Assembly (NCBI GenBank): GCA_900758845.1
Contig: CAAESW010000043.1
Coordinates: 1-22,058 of the forward strand
Length of the DNA: 22,058 nt
From: an uncultured Collinsella sp.
GTDB lineage: Bacteria; Actinomycetota; Coriobacteriia; Coriobacteriales; Coriobacteriaceae
Direction: 5' to 3'
Positions 1-8,777 of the stretch are shown here, one piece after another. Both the position numbers and the translations under genes were made by a program. Position 1 is the first letter of the stretch. Each line of letters opens with the position of its first letter. The notes beneath the pieces were generated by a model that saw only the letters and a list, made by a program, of their open reading frames with translations, had not been told where the DNA came from and did no database searches.

Positions 1-709
1 AGGACGTCACGATCACGCGCACGTCCGGACCCACCAGGCGGCGCACGCGGTCCAGATCGCGCTCGAGCTCCTCGGCATCGCAGCGGTCAGCTTTGGTGAG
101 CACCACCACCGGCTCGGCATCGCAGTCGAGCGCCAACACCAGCGAGCGCGCCACGCGGTCGAGCAGCACCTCACCGGCACCGAGCGCCTGCACGATTAGC
201 ACGCTATCCACGTTGGAGCAGAGCACCTGACGCTCTCCGCGGGCACGGCCGCGCCAACGCTCAAAGCTCGTACGGCGCGGCAGCACGCACTCAATCACGC
301 CCATATCGTGCCCGGGAGCGCGGCGCACCGCCACACGGTCGCCCACGGCAGGCAGCAGGACCTCGTCCTCGCCGCGCGACTTGGCAAACCCCACGGCATG
401 CTCGGCGCGAAAGGTGTCGTCGGCAGTCGCCACCAGCGGAAACCCGCGATCCAAGCGCACCACGGCGCCAAGCTGCATCTGCTCGGGCTCCTCGGCATGT
501 GCGCAAAAGTCGTCAAATGCCGCCTGCTGAGCTTCATCGACCGGCAGGTCATCGAACGCCGGAACATCCTGCAGCGCGTCGAGTCCCGGCACGTTTGCCA
601 GCAGCTCCTCGGCAGATGCGGGGGCCTCGGTCGCAAGCTTCCGACGACGATCGCGCTTAGCCCGCGCCCCCGTCGTCTTTTTCTTCGCCTTCGCCTTAGC
701 CTTGCCCAC
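1..709 (-). CDS. rsgA: Ribosome small-subunit-dependent GTPase RsgA (C-terminal part outside window)
   Basis: RsgA is a circularly permuted GTPase that binds the 30S subunit and helps its late maturation. The visible 236 codons start with GTG at 709-707, preceded by GGGAGG at a 5-nt spacing. Residues 1-25 form a very basic Lys/Ala/Arg tail, 26-75 an acidic linker, and about 78-145 fit the OB-fold. The GTPase part then begins: CSNVDSVLIVQAL (164-176) is the usual RsgA entry into the G domain and VVLTKAD (202-208) is the guanine-specificity G4 motif. The G1 and G3 motifs and the zinc-binding C-terminus would lie past the window edge. The basic tail and linker make the N-terminus longer than in typical RsgA. 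A terminator separates it from the upstream ATPase gene, so it is probably transcribed separately. Identification rests on the G4 region and the preceding NVD motif; quite sure. Confidence 0.88.
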   Translation of the reverse strand, partial: MGKAKAKAKKKTTGARAKRDRRRKLATEAPASAEELLANVPGLDALQDVPAFDDLPVDEAQQAAFDDFCAHAEEPEQMQLGAVVRLDRGFPLVATADDTFRAEHAVGFAKSRGEDEVLLPAVGDRVAVRRAPGHDMGVIECVLPRRTSFERWRGRARGERQVLCSNVDSVLIVQALGAGEVLLDRVARSLVLALDCDAEPVVVLTKADRCDAEELERDLDRVRRLVGPDVRVIVTS

Positions 710-730
710 AAACGCCTCCCAGCACCACAA

Positions 731-759
731 ATCACAACTGAGCAGGTATTTTAAATCAA
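731..759 (-). promoter_or_regulatory. Possible rsgA promoter
   Basis: On the minus strand TTGATT (759-754) and TGTGAT (736-731) are separated by 17 nt, each matching four of six consensus bases. Transcription would start about 15 nt before the GTG start. The -35 overlaps the U-tract of the terminator just upstream. Weak match; tentative. Confidence 0.28.
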
Positions 760-791
760 AAAGAGCTGGCCGGGCAAAGCCCGACCAGCTC
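753..791 (-). terminator. Rho-independent terminator after the ATPase gene
   Basis: On the minus strand a 13-bp stem (791-779 with 775-763) with a 3-nt loop and one T-G wobble is followed by TTTTTGATTT. The wobble pair forms only on the minus strand (it is a C-A mismatch on the plus strand), so the terminator is oriented for the ATPase transcript. It isolates rsgA from that transcript. Confidence 0.85.
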
Positions 792-850
792 ACAAACTTT
801 CCCTCAGCCCTTTTCATCCGCACGGGAGAAAAGCCAGCAAGGATACCGCA

Positions 851-945
851 GGGCCCGCCCGCCGGGAGGGGTTTCCTAAGGGCACATCCCGCAGCCGCAA
901 AGCGGCGAGGACGTGCCCGTGGAAACCCCGCAGGCGGTAGGGCCC
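851..945. repeat. Large nested inverted repeat in the 3' region of the ATPase gene
   Basis: Five consecutive exact helices nest in one another: 851-856 with 940-945 (GGGCCC), 859-863 with 933-937 (CCGCC/GGCGG), 868-876 with 921-929 (GGGGTTTCC/GGAAACCCC), 880-885 with 913-918 (GGGCAC/GTGCCC), and 894-898 with 902-906 (GCCGC/GCGGC) closing an AAA loop. It lies between the ATPase stop and its terminator, so it would be in that mRNA's 3' UTR. No U-tract follows. It could be an RNA-stabilising structure, a dispersed repeat or an sRNA; function unknown. Confidence 0.75.
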
Positions 946-956
946 GGACAGGTACG

Positions 957-3638
<2,682 letters not shown>

Positions 3639-3648
3639 ATAGAGTCCC

Positions 3649-3742
3649 CTCCTGGGATTCGGGCCACTCAGCAGATTGATGCCCGATCATAATTCCCAGG
3701 AGAAGGGCAAGGGCTCATCAAGGCTGCCGTGCTGAGCGGCAG
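3649..3742 (-). promoter_or_regulatory. Candidate two-state leader RNA controlling the ATPase ribosome binding site
   Basis: Two incompatible foldings can be drawn in the minus-strand leader. Closed state: CTCCTGGGA (3702-3694) pairs with TCCCAGGAG (3657-3649), which contains most of the Shine-Dalgarno, with an inner helix 3685-3681/3664-3660, and a separate hairpin CTGCCG/CGGCAG (3742-3737/3729-3724). Open state: CCGCTCAGCA (3739-3730) pairs over 10 positions, one G-U, with TGCTGAGTGG (3673-3664), and TTGATG-AG-CCC (3721-3711) pairs with GGGCATCAA (3684-3676), leaving the Shine-Dalgarno unpaired. The two share bases and would cross topologically. No known riboswitch consensus was recognised. 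Ligand or trigger unknown. Confidence 0.5.
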
Positions 3743-3756
3743 TTGATAGTGGAGCT

Positions 3757-3786
3757 ATGGTACCCCAAAGCGGCGGGTCTAGCCAA
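3757..3786 (-). promoter_or_regulatory. Possible promoter of the ATPase gene
   Basis: On the minus strand TTGGCT (3786-3781) and TACCAT (3762-3757) are 18 nt apart. Transcription would begin near 3750, which places the whole two-state leader inside the transcript. Imperfect match at both boxes. Confidence 0.33.
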
Positions 3787-3985
3787 AACAATCCATTTGG
3801 AAACACGGCACAGGCGCAACGGTGCAGACAGTGTGATGCTCAAGATTGATAAAACGTTTTTTCTTCGGCGCATCATCGAACTAAAATATCGCCCAGATAG
3901 CAGCGGTTAGAACGGTTGGTAAAGTTTTTGCATATACCGTTTTTCCGCAAAAAATGAACTTCTAATTCGGCATACGGTCGATTTT
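3787..3985. other. Intergenic region between the divergent ATPase and pyk genes
   Basis: No gene is seen. The stretch is richer in A and T than its neighbours. It contains a short palindrome AAAACGTTTT near 3851-3860, and CGGTT twice at 9-nt spacing (3904-3908, 3913-3917). Either could be an operator; nothing shows which, if any, is used. Confidence 0.5.
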
Positions 3986-4016
3986 TTGGGGTATTCGGTC
4001 GGCATTTCGTTATAAT
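3986..4016 (+). promoter_or_regulatory. pyk: Probable pyk promoter
   Basis: A perfect -10 box TATAAT lies at 4011-4016, giving a transcript start near 4023 and a leader of about 57 nt. The -35 is poor: TTGGGG at 3986-3991 with a long 19-nt spacer. A weak -35 suggests activation or strong dependence on upstream sequence. Two similar 18-base blocks with a 21-bp period (about 3969-3986 and 3990-4007) cover the -35 area. Confidence 0.5.
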
Positions 4017-4079
4017 CATCTCAGTTTTATTTCTTATGGTTTATCTATCAGCGCAAGACGATGTCAGATGGAGGTCTGA

Positions 4080-5540
4080 ATGTACAAGCGCACCAAGATT
4101 GTATGCACCATGGGTCCCGCCTGCGATAGCGACGAGACCATCCGCGAGATGATCAAGGCGGGCATGAACGTCGCCCGTTTTAACTTCTCGCACGGCTCCT
4201 ACGACGAGCACCACGGTCGCATCGAGCGCGTCCGCCGTATTTCCAAGGAGCTCGGCATGCCCGTCGGCATCCTGCTCGACACCAAGGGCCCCGAGGTCCG
4301 CACCGGCCTTTTGGTCGATGGCAAGAAGGTTGCCGTCAAGACCGGCGACAAGATCGTCGTCACCGCTCAGCCCACGTCCGAGGATTTCCACGGCACCGCT
4401 GAGCACATCTCCCTCGACTACCTGGCTCTGCCCTCCGAGGTCGAGAAGGGCTCCCTCATCCTGATCGATGACGGCCTGGTTGCCCTCGAGGTCGAGTCCG
4501 TCGACGGCCAGGACATGACCTGCGTCGTCAAGAACGACGGCCTGATTGGCGAGCGCAAGGGCGTCAACATGCCCAACGTCAACATCTCTCTGCCCGCCAT
4601 CACCGAGCGCGATCGTCAGGACATCCTCTTTGGCCTGACCGAGAACATCGACTACATCGCCGCTTCCTTCATCCGTGACGGCGAGTCCGTCCGCGGCATC
4701 CGCAAGCTTTGCCGCGAGAACGGTGGCGAGCACGTGACGATCTTCCCGAAGATCGAGTGCGCCCTGGGCGTCGAGAACTTCGACGAGATCCTCGAGGCCT
4801 CCGACGGCATCATGGTCGCCCGTGGCGACCTGGGCATCGAGATCAAGCCCGAGCTCGTTCCCCACATCCAGAAGGAGATCATCGCCAAGTGCAACGCGGC
4901 CTACAAGCCCGTTATCACCGCTACGCAGATGCTCGACTCCATGCAGCAGAACCCGCGCCCGACGCGCGCCGAGGTTGCTGACGTCGCTAACGCCATCTAC
5001 GACGGCACCGACGCCGTCATGCTCTCTGGCGAGTCCGCTGCCGGTAAGTACCCGGTCGAGGCCGTCAAGATGCAGGCCAGCATCGCTCTCGAGACCGAGA
5101 AGTACCTCCCGGCTCACGCTCCGCTCGAGGTTCCGGCTGACGCTCACGGCACCCGCGTCGTCAACAACGTTGTGGGTATGTCCGCTGTGAACATGGCCAC
5201 CACCGTTGGCGCCAAGTGCATCACCGTGCCGACGACCACCGGTCGTACCGCTCGCCTGATCTCGCACTTCCGTCCCAACATGCCGATCTGCGCGTTCTCC
5301 CGCCACGAGTGGGCCGTCCAGCAGATGATCATGTACTGGGGCGTCATCCCGCACCAGGCCGAGATTACCCAGGGCACCGTCAACGGCACGATCGTCAAGG
5401 CGATCGAGACCGCTAAGGAGCTCGGCTACGTCAAGACTGGCGATTTGACCGTCGCTACCGCCGGCGATCCCCGCATGAGCGTCCAGCTCGAGGACAAGGT
5501 CTCCTCGACCAACGTCGCTTACGTCGCTCAGGTGCGCTAA
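4080..5540 (+). CDS. pyk: Pyruvate kinase
   Basis: Catalyses the last step of glycolysis: phosphoenolpyruvate plus ADP gives pyruvate plus ATP; cytoplasmic, usually a homotetramer. The protein has 486 residues, a standard length for the form without the extra C-terminal PEP-utilising domain. RTKIVCTMGPAC (4-15) opens the TIM barrel; VARFNFSHG (31-39) holds the ATP/K+ site residues Arg33, Asn35 and Ser37; LLDTKGPEVRTG (65-76) leads into the B domain. FPKIE carries the catalytic Lys (residue 224) and the metal-binding Glu. MVARGDLG supplies the metal-binding Asp, and the signature ATQMLDSM...PTRAEVADVANA follows. The C-terminal regulatory domain ends at the stop. GGAGG lies 5 nt before the ATG. 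Codon use is strongly biased, as in highly expressed genes. It is a single-gene unit bounded by its own promoter and terminator. Confidence 0.97.
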   Translation: MYKRTKIVCTMGPACDSDETIREMIKAGMNVARFNFSHGSYDEHHGRIERVRRISKELGMPVGILLDTKGPEVRTGLLVDGKKVAVKTGDKIVVTAQPTSEDFHGTAEHISLDYLALPSEVEKGSLILIDDGLVALEVESVDGQDMTCVVKNDGLIGERKGVNMPNVNISLPAITERDRQDILFGLTENIDYIAASFIRDGESVRGIRKLCRENGGEHVTIFPKIECALGVENFDEILEASDGIMVARGDLGIEIKPELVPHIQKEIIAKCNAAYKPVITATQMLDSMQQNPRPTRAEVADVANAIYDGTDAVMLSGESAAGKYPVEAVKMQASIALETEKYLPAHAPLEVPADAHGTRVVNNVVGMSAVNMATTVGAKCITVPTTTGRTARLISHFRPNMPICAFSRHEWAVQQMIMYWGVIPHQAEITQGTVNGTIVKAIETAKELGYVKTGDLTVATAGDPRMSVQLEDKVSSTNVAYVAQVR

Positions 5541-5570
5541 ATCGCACTTGCAAGCAGATTTGCATTGCAA

Positions 5571-5606
5571 AGGGTCCGGAAGGCTTCGCCTTCCGGACCC
5601 TTTTTC
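5571..5606 (+). terminator. pyk terminator
   Basis: A perfect 13-bp stem (5572-5584 with 5588-5600) closes a TTC loop and is followed by TTTTT (5601-5605). It starts 31 nt after the pyk stop. Confidence 0.95.
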
Positions 5607-5785
5607 TGTGCCAATGCCGGCGCACGGCAAAACACGCACTCATTTCTTTACCAAAAGCGCGAAATCCACCCTTCGAGGCCCAAAAAATATAGCTCAGGCG
5701 CTAGAAGTGTTCACCCGGTGGCAAGACCACACCTCACGCAGGGCTGATAAATCGTTTTAGCAAGAACCAAATCGACCTGGTTTTC
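5607..5785. other. Noncoding stretch between the pyk terminator and the inverted-repeat element
   Basis: No convincing gene or promoter is seen. The base composition is less GC-rich than the flanking genes. CTGATAAA occurs here and again inside the inverted-repeat element, so this stretch may be part of the same mobile or repeated unit. Confidence 0.4.
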
Positions 5786-5908
5786 GGAAGTATGCGGCAA
5801 AATCTGGAACCTCCGAGCACACCCTGTTTTTTCGCAACAAAATGCCTGATAAACTAGCCTCAAAAGCCAGGTCTGCTCATAGGGTTCAGATTTTGCCGCA
5901 TACCTCCG
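5786..5908. repeat. Intergenic element with about 25-base inverted repeat arms
   Basis: The left arm at 5786-5811 and the right arm at 5883-5908 are inverted copies. Their core GTATGCGGCAAAATCTG (5790-5806) is matched exactly by CAGATTTTGCCGCATAC (5887-5903), and the match extends with one substitution outward and one single-base insertion inward. About 71 bases lie between the arms. No flanking target duplication is visible. The element ends 54 bp before the start codon of the nuclease-like gene. It could be a pair of operator sites, a long hairpin RNA, or a MITE-like repeat. From memory, similar sequence recurs between genes in Collinsella, which I cannot verify here. Confidence 0.8.
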
Positions 5909-5962
5909 GATTGACGCTGGCATCACTCGCTTCAAAGAGATGATTTCGGCCAGGAGGGCATT

Positions 5963-7036
5963 ATGGACCTGACGCTTTGTGGGCAATCCGCCTTTAACTA
6001 CTACCGCATCCCGCCGCAGGTATTAGGCCTTTACCCCGCCATTAGCCTTGGCAATATGGATCGCAGATGTTGCGGCCTCGGAAGTCATGCAGTTGTAAAA
6101 GACCTGCTTCACGCACCGCTTCACAGGCTTGTATTCACTCGGGCACAATCCGGGTCGCGAAGCCTGTTTAAATCGCACCTCCTGACCCAAGAACCACCTC
6201 CCGGGTCGTTTAGGCAGACTGAACATGGATTTGATGTCACGTCGCCCGAGTTTACGCTGCTCAGCCTTGCTACGCAGGTCTCACGCAACCAGTTACTCAT
6301 GGCTTGCTACGAGATGTGCAGCTCCTTTGCAGTATTTAAGCCCTGCGAGCGAACACAACAACAACTCGATGAAGCTATTTCGCTTAAGCTCATTCCACCC
6401 AACTGCGGCTGGGAGCGTGTTGTCGACACCAAGGGCAATGGCACTAACCTGTGGAAGCGCACGCCGCTTCTTACCGCAACGGATATCGCCACGTTCGCCA
6501 AGCAAGCCGCAGGCCTGCGCGGCGTCAAACAACTCCGTTGGGCCGCAAAACGCATGACGGGGCAAACTGCCTCGCCCTTCGAAGTACAGACCTCCATGCT
6601 TGTCTCGCTCCCCCGCGACGAGGGCGGCATGGGCATCAACATCGCAAACAACGTGCGCATCCCACTCAGCGACGCCGCGCGCTCACTGTATGACAAAACC
6701 TGCTGCTACGCCGATATCCTCATCGAAAGTGCCACCGACAGCATGGGCGTCATTCTGGAATGCCAAGGCCGCTCCGCCCATGACAACGAAGCCGCAAGCC
6801 TCTCCGATGCCGAGCGCACCACCGCCCTCACAAGCATGGGCTATGACGTTATCCAGATAACCTATGAGCAAATCAAGGACACAAAGAGCTTTAACAACAT
6901 CGCCGAGCTCATTCATAAAAAGGCGGGGCTCCCCTACATCCCAAAGACCGATCAGGAACGCACCACCGAAGATGCCCTGCGACGGGAGCTGTTGGTCAAT
7001 TGGGATGAACTGTTCACCGTTAAGGAGGCCAGCTAG
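5963..7036 (+). CDS. Putative AbiEi-/DUF559-like protein with PD-(D/E)XK nuclease-type core
   Basis: A 357-residue soluble protein; ATG at 5963 is preceded by AGGAGG 5 nt upstream. The first 130 residues resemble the AbiEi-like antitoxin/transcription-factor layout seen in many Actinobacteria: CGQSAFNYYRIPP at 6-18 and SPEFTLLSLA at 94-103, followed by a helical segment. The C-terminal half has the order of a Vsr/DUF559-type nuclease: SPFE (Glu207) before a GG-rich turn, ADILIES (Asp251), ILECQGRSAH (Glu266, Gln268, His273), then SDAERTTALTSMGYDVIQIT. The Gln replaces the usual Lys of ExK, an exchange tolerated in some active families. No signal peptide or membrane segment is seen. There is no partner gene next to it, so a classical AbiE toxin is absent. 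Codon use looks less GC-biased than in pyk. Role unknown; defence or element-linked nuclease is inference. Confidence 0.55.
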   Translation: MDLTLCGQSAFNYYRIPPQVLGLYPAISLGNMDRRCCGLGSHAVVKDLLHAPLHRLVFTRAQSGSRSLFKSHLLTQEPPPGSFRQTEHGFDVTSPEFTLLSLATQVSRNQLLMACYEMCSSFAVFKPCERTQQQLDEAISLKLIPPNCGWERVVDTKGNGTNLWKRTPLLTATDIATFAKQAAGLRGVKQLRWAAKRMTGQTASPFEVQTSMLVSLPRDEGGMGINIANNVRIPLSDAARSLYDKTCCYADILIESATDSMGVILECQGRSAHDNEAASLSDAERTTALTSMGYDVIQITYEQIKDTKSFNNIAELIHKKAGLPYIPKTDQERTTEDALRRELLVNWDELFTVKEAS

Positions 7037-7893
7037 CAGCTAGCAATCAGGGGGACTGCGGGAACGTCAGGAGCAGCAACGCGAGCCGCAAATCCCGCCT
7101 CGGTTAGCTCGATGACCTCGGTAAACGTTGCATCGAAAAACTCCTCGGTCAGCAGGCGGTACGGCGGATGATCGGGCTCGCCGGGGTTTTCGCGTACAAT
7201 CTCGTGCATGACGCCGATGGTCTTGAGCACATATTCTTTATGGATGGGATACTGCCCAAAACGCGTCGCAGCGGTATACAGGCGATCTGTCGCGCGCGGA
7301 ATCGAAACAATGCCGAGCGTCTTGCCAAACCAGTCAAAGTCGCCTTGCTTTTTAATGCGGAACTCCTCACACGGCTTGCCGCCGTGCGCCTCCAGGTACT
7401 GATTCACGCGCGTATTCCATACGGTATCGGCCACCAGATGCGACCAGACGCCCAGCGTCAAATCGAGCAACGACTGCGCCACATCTTCGGACGCAAGCGA
7501 GAACTCACAGGCGCCGGGACCGACAACCGGCTCGGCATCCTTGTAGCGCTGGGGATAGTGCACGCGGTTCAGCCGCTCGCGTTCCTCGATAATCGAGGTC
7601 GCCTCGGCCGGCGCACCGGTGGGAGAACTTTTAAGCAACGGTGCCACATAGGTATCCCAGAACTCGTGCTCGCGCGGCTTAGGGATAGGCTCGGGCTTGG
7701 CAAAGTGCGTAATGCGGTACGGGATGGGATCGGCGATACCAGGGACCATATAGCCCACGAAGATATCCGGAACCACGCAGCCAAACAAAAAGGCATTGCG
7801 GTCGCGCACGCTATTGGCAAGCGCACCGGTGCGCTCCAGCAAACGCTCCGTCTGAGCGATATGAATGTTCCAGCTAGGCATAGCCACCCCCAT
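7033..7893 (-). CDS. Zinc-dependent phospholipase C-like protein
   Basis: A 286-residue protein resembling the zinc-dependent phospholipase C / S1-P1 nuclease-like fold family (Zn_dep_PLPC). Visible landmarks are the N-terminal SWNIHI (His11), LFGCVVPDI (Asp43), ITHF (His63) and GVWSHLVADTVWN, with His152 and Asp156 spaced as the HxxxD zinc ligands. No signal peptide is present, so it is probably cytoplasmic, unlike secreted clostridial phospholipases. The substrate is unknown. Two starts are possible: ATG at 7893, with AGG 5 nt upstream, or ATG at 7881, with GGGGGTGG upstream; the second would give the more usual MPSWNIH beginning. It converges on the nuclease-like gene with stops overlapping in CTAG and no terminator between them. 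Family call fairly sure, activity not. Confidence 0.7.
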   Translation of the reverse strand: MGVAMPSWNIHIAQTERLLERTGALANSVRDRNAFLFGCVVPDIFVGYMVPGIADPIPYRITHFAKPEPIPKPREHEFWDTYVAPLLKSSPTGAPAEATSIIEERERLNRVHYPQRYKDAEPVVGPGACEFSLASEDVAQSLLDLTLGVWSHLVADTVWNTRVNQYLEAHGGKPCEEFRIKKQGDFDWFGKTLGIVSIPRATDRLYTAATRFGQYPIHKEYVLKTIGVMHEIVRENPGEPDHPPYRLLTEEFFDATFTEVIELTEAGFAARVAAPDVPAVPLIASC

Positions 7894-7924
7894 AAAAACC
7901 TGGATAACTATACCATCACGGCAA

Positions 7925-7948
7925 AGCCGCGCGTGCGGCTACGCACGC
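7925..7948 (-). terminator. Hairpin after the ECF operon, possible weak terminator
   Basis: Two alternative GC-rich hairpins overlap here: AGCCGC/GCGGCT (7925-7930 with 7935-7940) and GCGTGCG/CGCACGC (7931-7937 with 7942-7948). On the minus strand only a TTT follows, so termination would be inefficient. Confidence 0.3.
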
Positions 7949-7960
7949 TCTACGCAGCAA

Positions 7961-8755
7961 CTATTCCGCAGCGCCGCCCTCGGTTCCATACGACGACACC
8001 GGCGCCTCAACCACATGGTGATATCGATCGATATAGATTGCACGGGCCCCCAGGCGGCGCACCAAATCTTGGTGATGTGTGCTCATCAAGACCGTCTTAC
8101 CCGCCGCGACGTAGGCCAGCAAGAAGTTGACCACGATATCGCATGAATCCTCGTCGAGCCCATTGGTCGGCTCGTCAAGGACCAAGATATCCGGGTTCAT
8201 CGATACGACTGCCGCCAGCGCTACACGCTTCTTTTGCCCGCCCGAGAGCTGATAGGGAGAGGCGTCGGCAAGGTCGGCAACCTGGAACAGCCCCATGGCA
8301 TCGCGCACGCAGCGCTCGAGCTCGTCTGCCGGCAACCCCATCTGCGCGGGACCAAAGGCAACTTCCTCGCCCACCGTAGCACAGAACAGCTGGGCGTCGG
8401 CATTCTGGAACACAAAGCCAACGCGCTGATGAAAACGCTGAGCGGCCGCGGAATCCTTTAGAAACGCCGCATCGATCACGTGCCCGTCGAACAGGTATGC
8501 CCCTGCGTCTGCGAGTTCAAGGCCGTTAATAAGGCGCATGATCGTCGTCTTACCGCAGCCATTGGGACCGAGCAGGGCAACGAGTTCACCTCGATCGACC
8601 TGCAACGACACACTATCGACAACCGTATGCCCCGCATAGGAGAACACCACGTCGCGAAACTCGATGAGTGGCGTGGCCTCGGTGTTAGCAGAACCGCTCG
8701 CGCCCATCGCGCCATTTGTATCGATTGCCAAAACGTCGCCCTTCCCTAGTTGCAT
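7961..8755 (-). CDS. ECF transporter ATP-binding protein (CbiO/NikO type)
   Basis: The ATPase subunit that drives the Ni/Co energy-coupling factor importer, on the cytoplasmic face. It is 264 residues from the ATG at 8755. Walker A is GPNGCGKTT (63-71), the Q-loop FQNADAQLF (116-124) is typical of CbiO/EcfA proteins, the signature is LSGGQKKR (170-177), Walker B is ILVLDEPTNGLD (190-201), and the switch His lies in STHH. The frame stays open upstream to 8881, but that part overlaps the end of cbiQ and does not look like CbiO. A TTG at 8731 with AGGGAAGGG upstream is an alternative start and would remove a few unconserved residues. It begins 22 nt after the cbiQ stop. A single ATPase gene implies a homodimer. 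The gene order cbiM-cbiQ-cbiO is the standard one. Confidence 0.88.
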   Translation of the reverse strand: MQLGKGDVLAIDTNGAMGASGSANTEATPLIEFRDVVFSYAGHTVVDSVSLQVDRGELVALLGPNGCGKTTIMRLINGLELADAGAYLFDGHVIDAAFLKDSAAAQRFHQRVGFVFQNADAQLFCATVGEEVAFGPAQMGLPADELERCVRDAMGLFQVADLADASPYQLSGGQKKRVALAAVVSMNPDILVLDEPTNGLDEDSCDIVVNFLLAYVAAGKTVLMSTHHQDLVRRLGARAIYIDRYHHVVEAPVSSYGTEGGAAE

Positions 8756-8777
8756 CCCCAGCCGGAACCAGCAGCGC

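Noticed and set aside
3940..3960. Likeness of CCGCAAAAAATGAAC upstream of pyk to the inverted-repeat core at 5790-5806
   Set aside because: Only a loose match needing a gap; within chance for AT-rich intergenic sequence.
4041..5639. Long open frame antisense to pyk
   Set aside because: Same cause; composition is Asp/Gly/Val/Leu repeats, and it even reads through the pyk terminator.
5786..5908. Reading the inverted-repeat element as an insertion sequence
   Set aside because: No transposase frame between the arms and no flanking target-site duplication.
5711..5986. 91-codon minus-strand frame across the inverted-repeat element
   Set aside because: It is made largely of the repeat itself and overlaps the start of the nuclease-like gene; no ribosome binding site or domain was seen.
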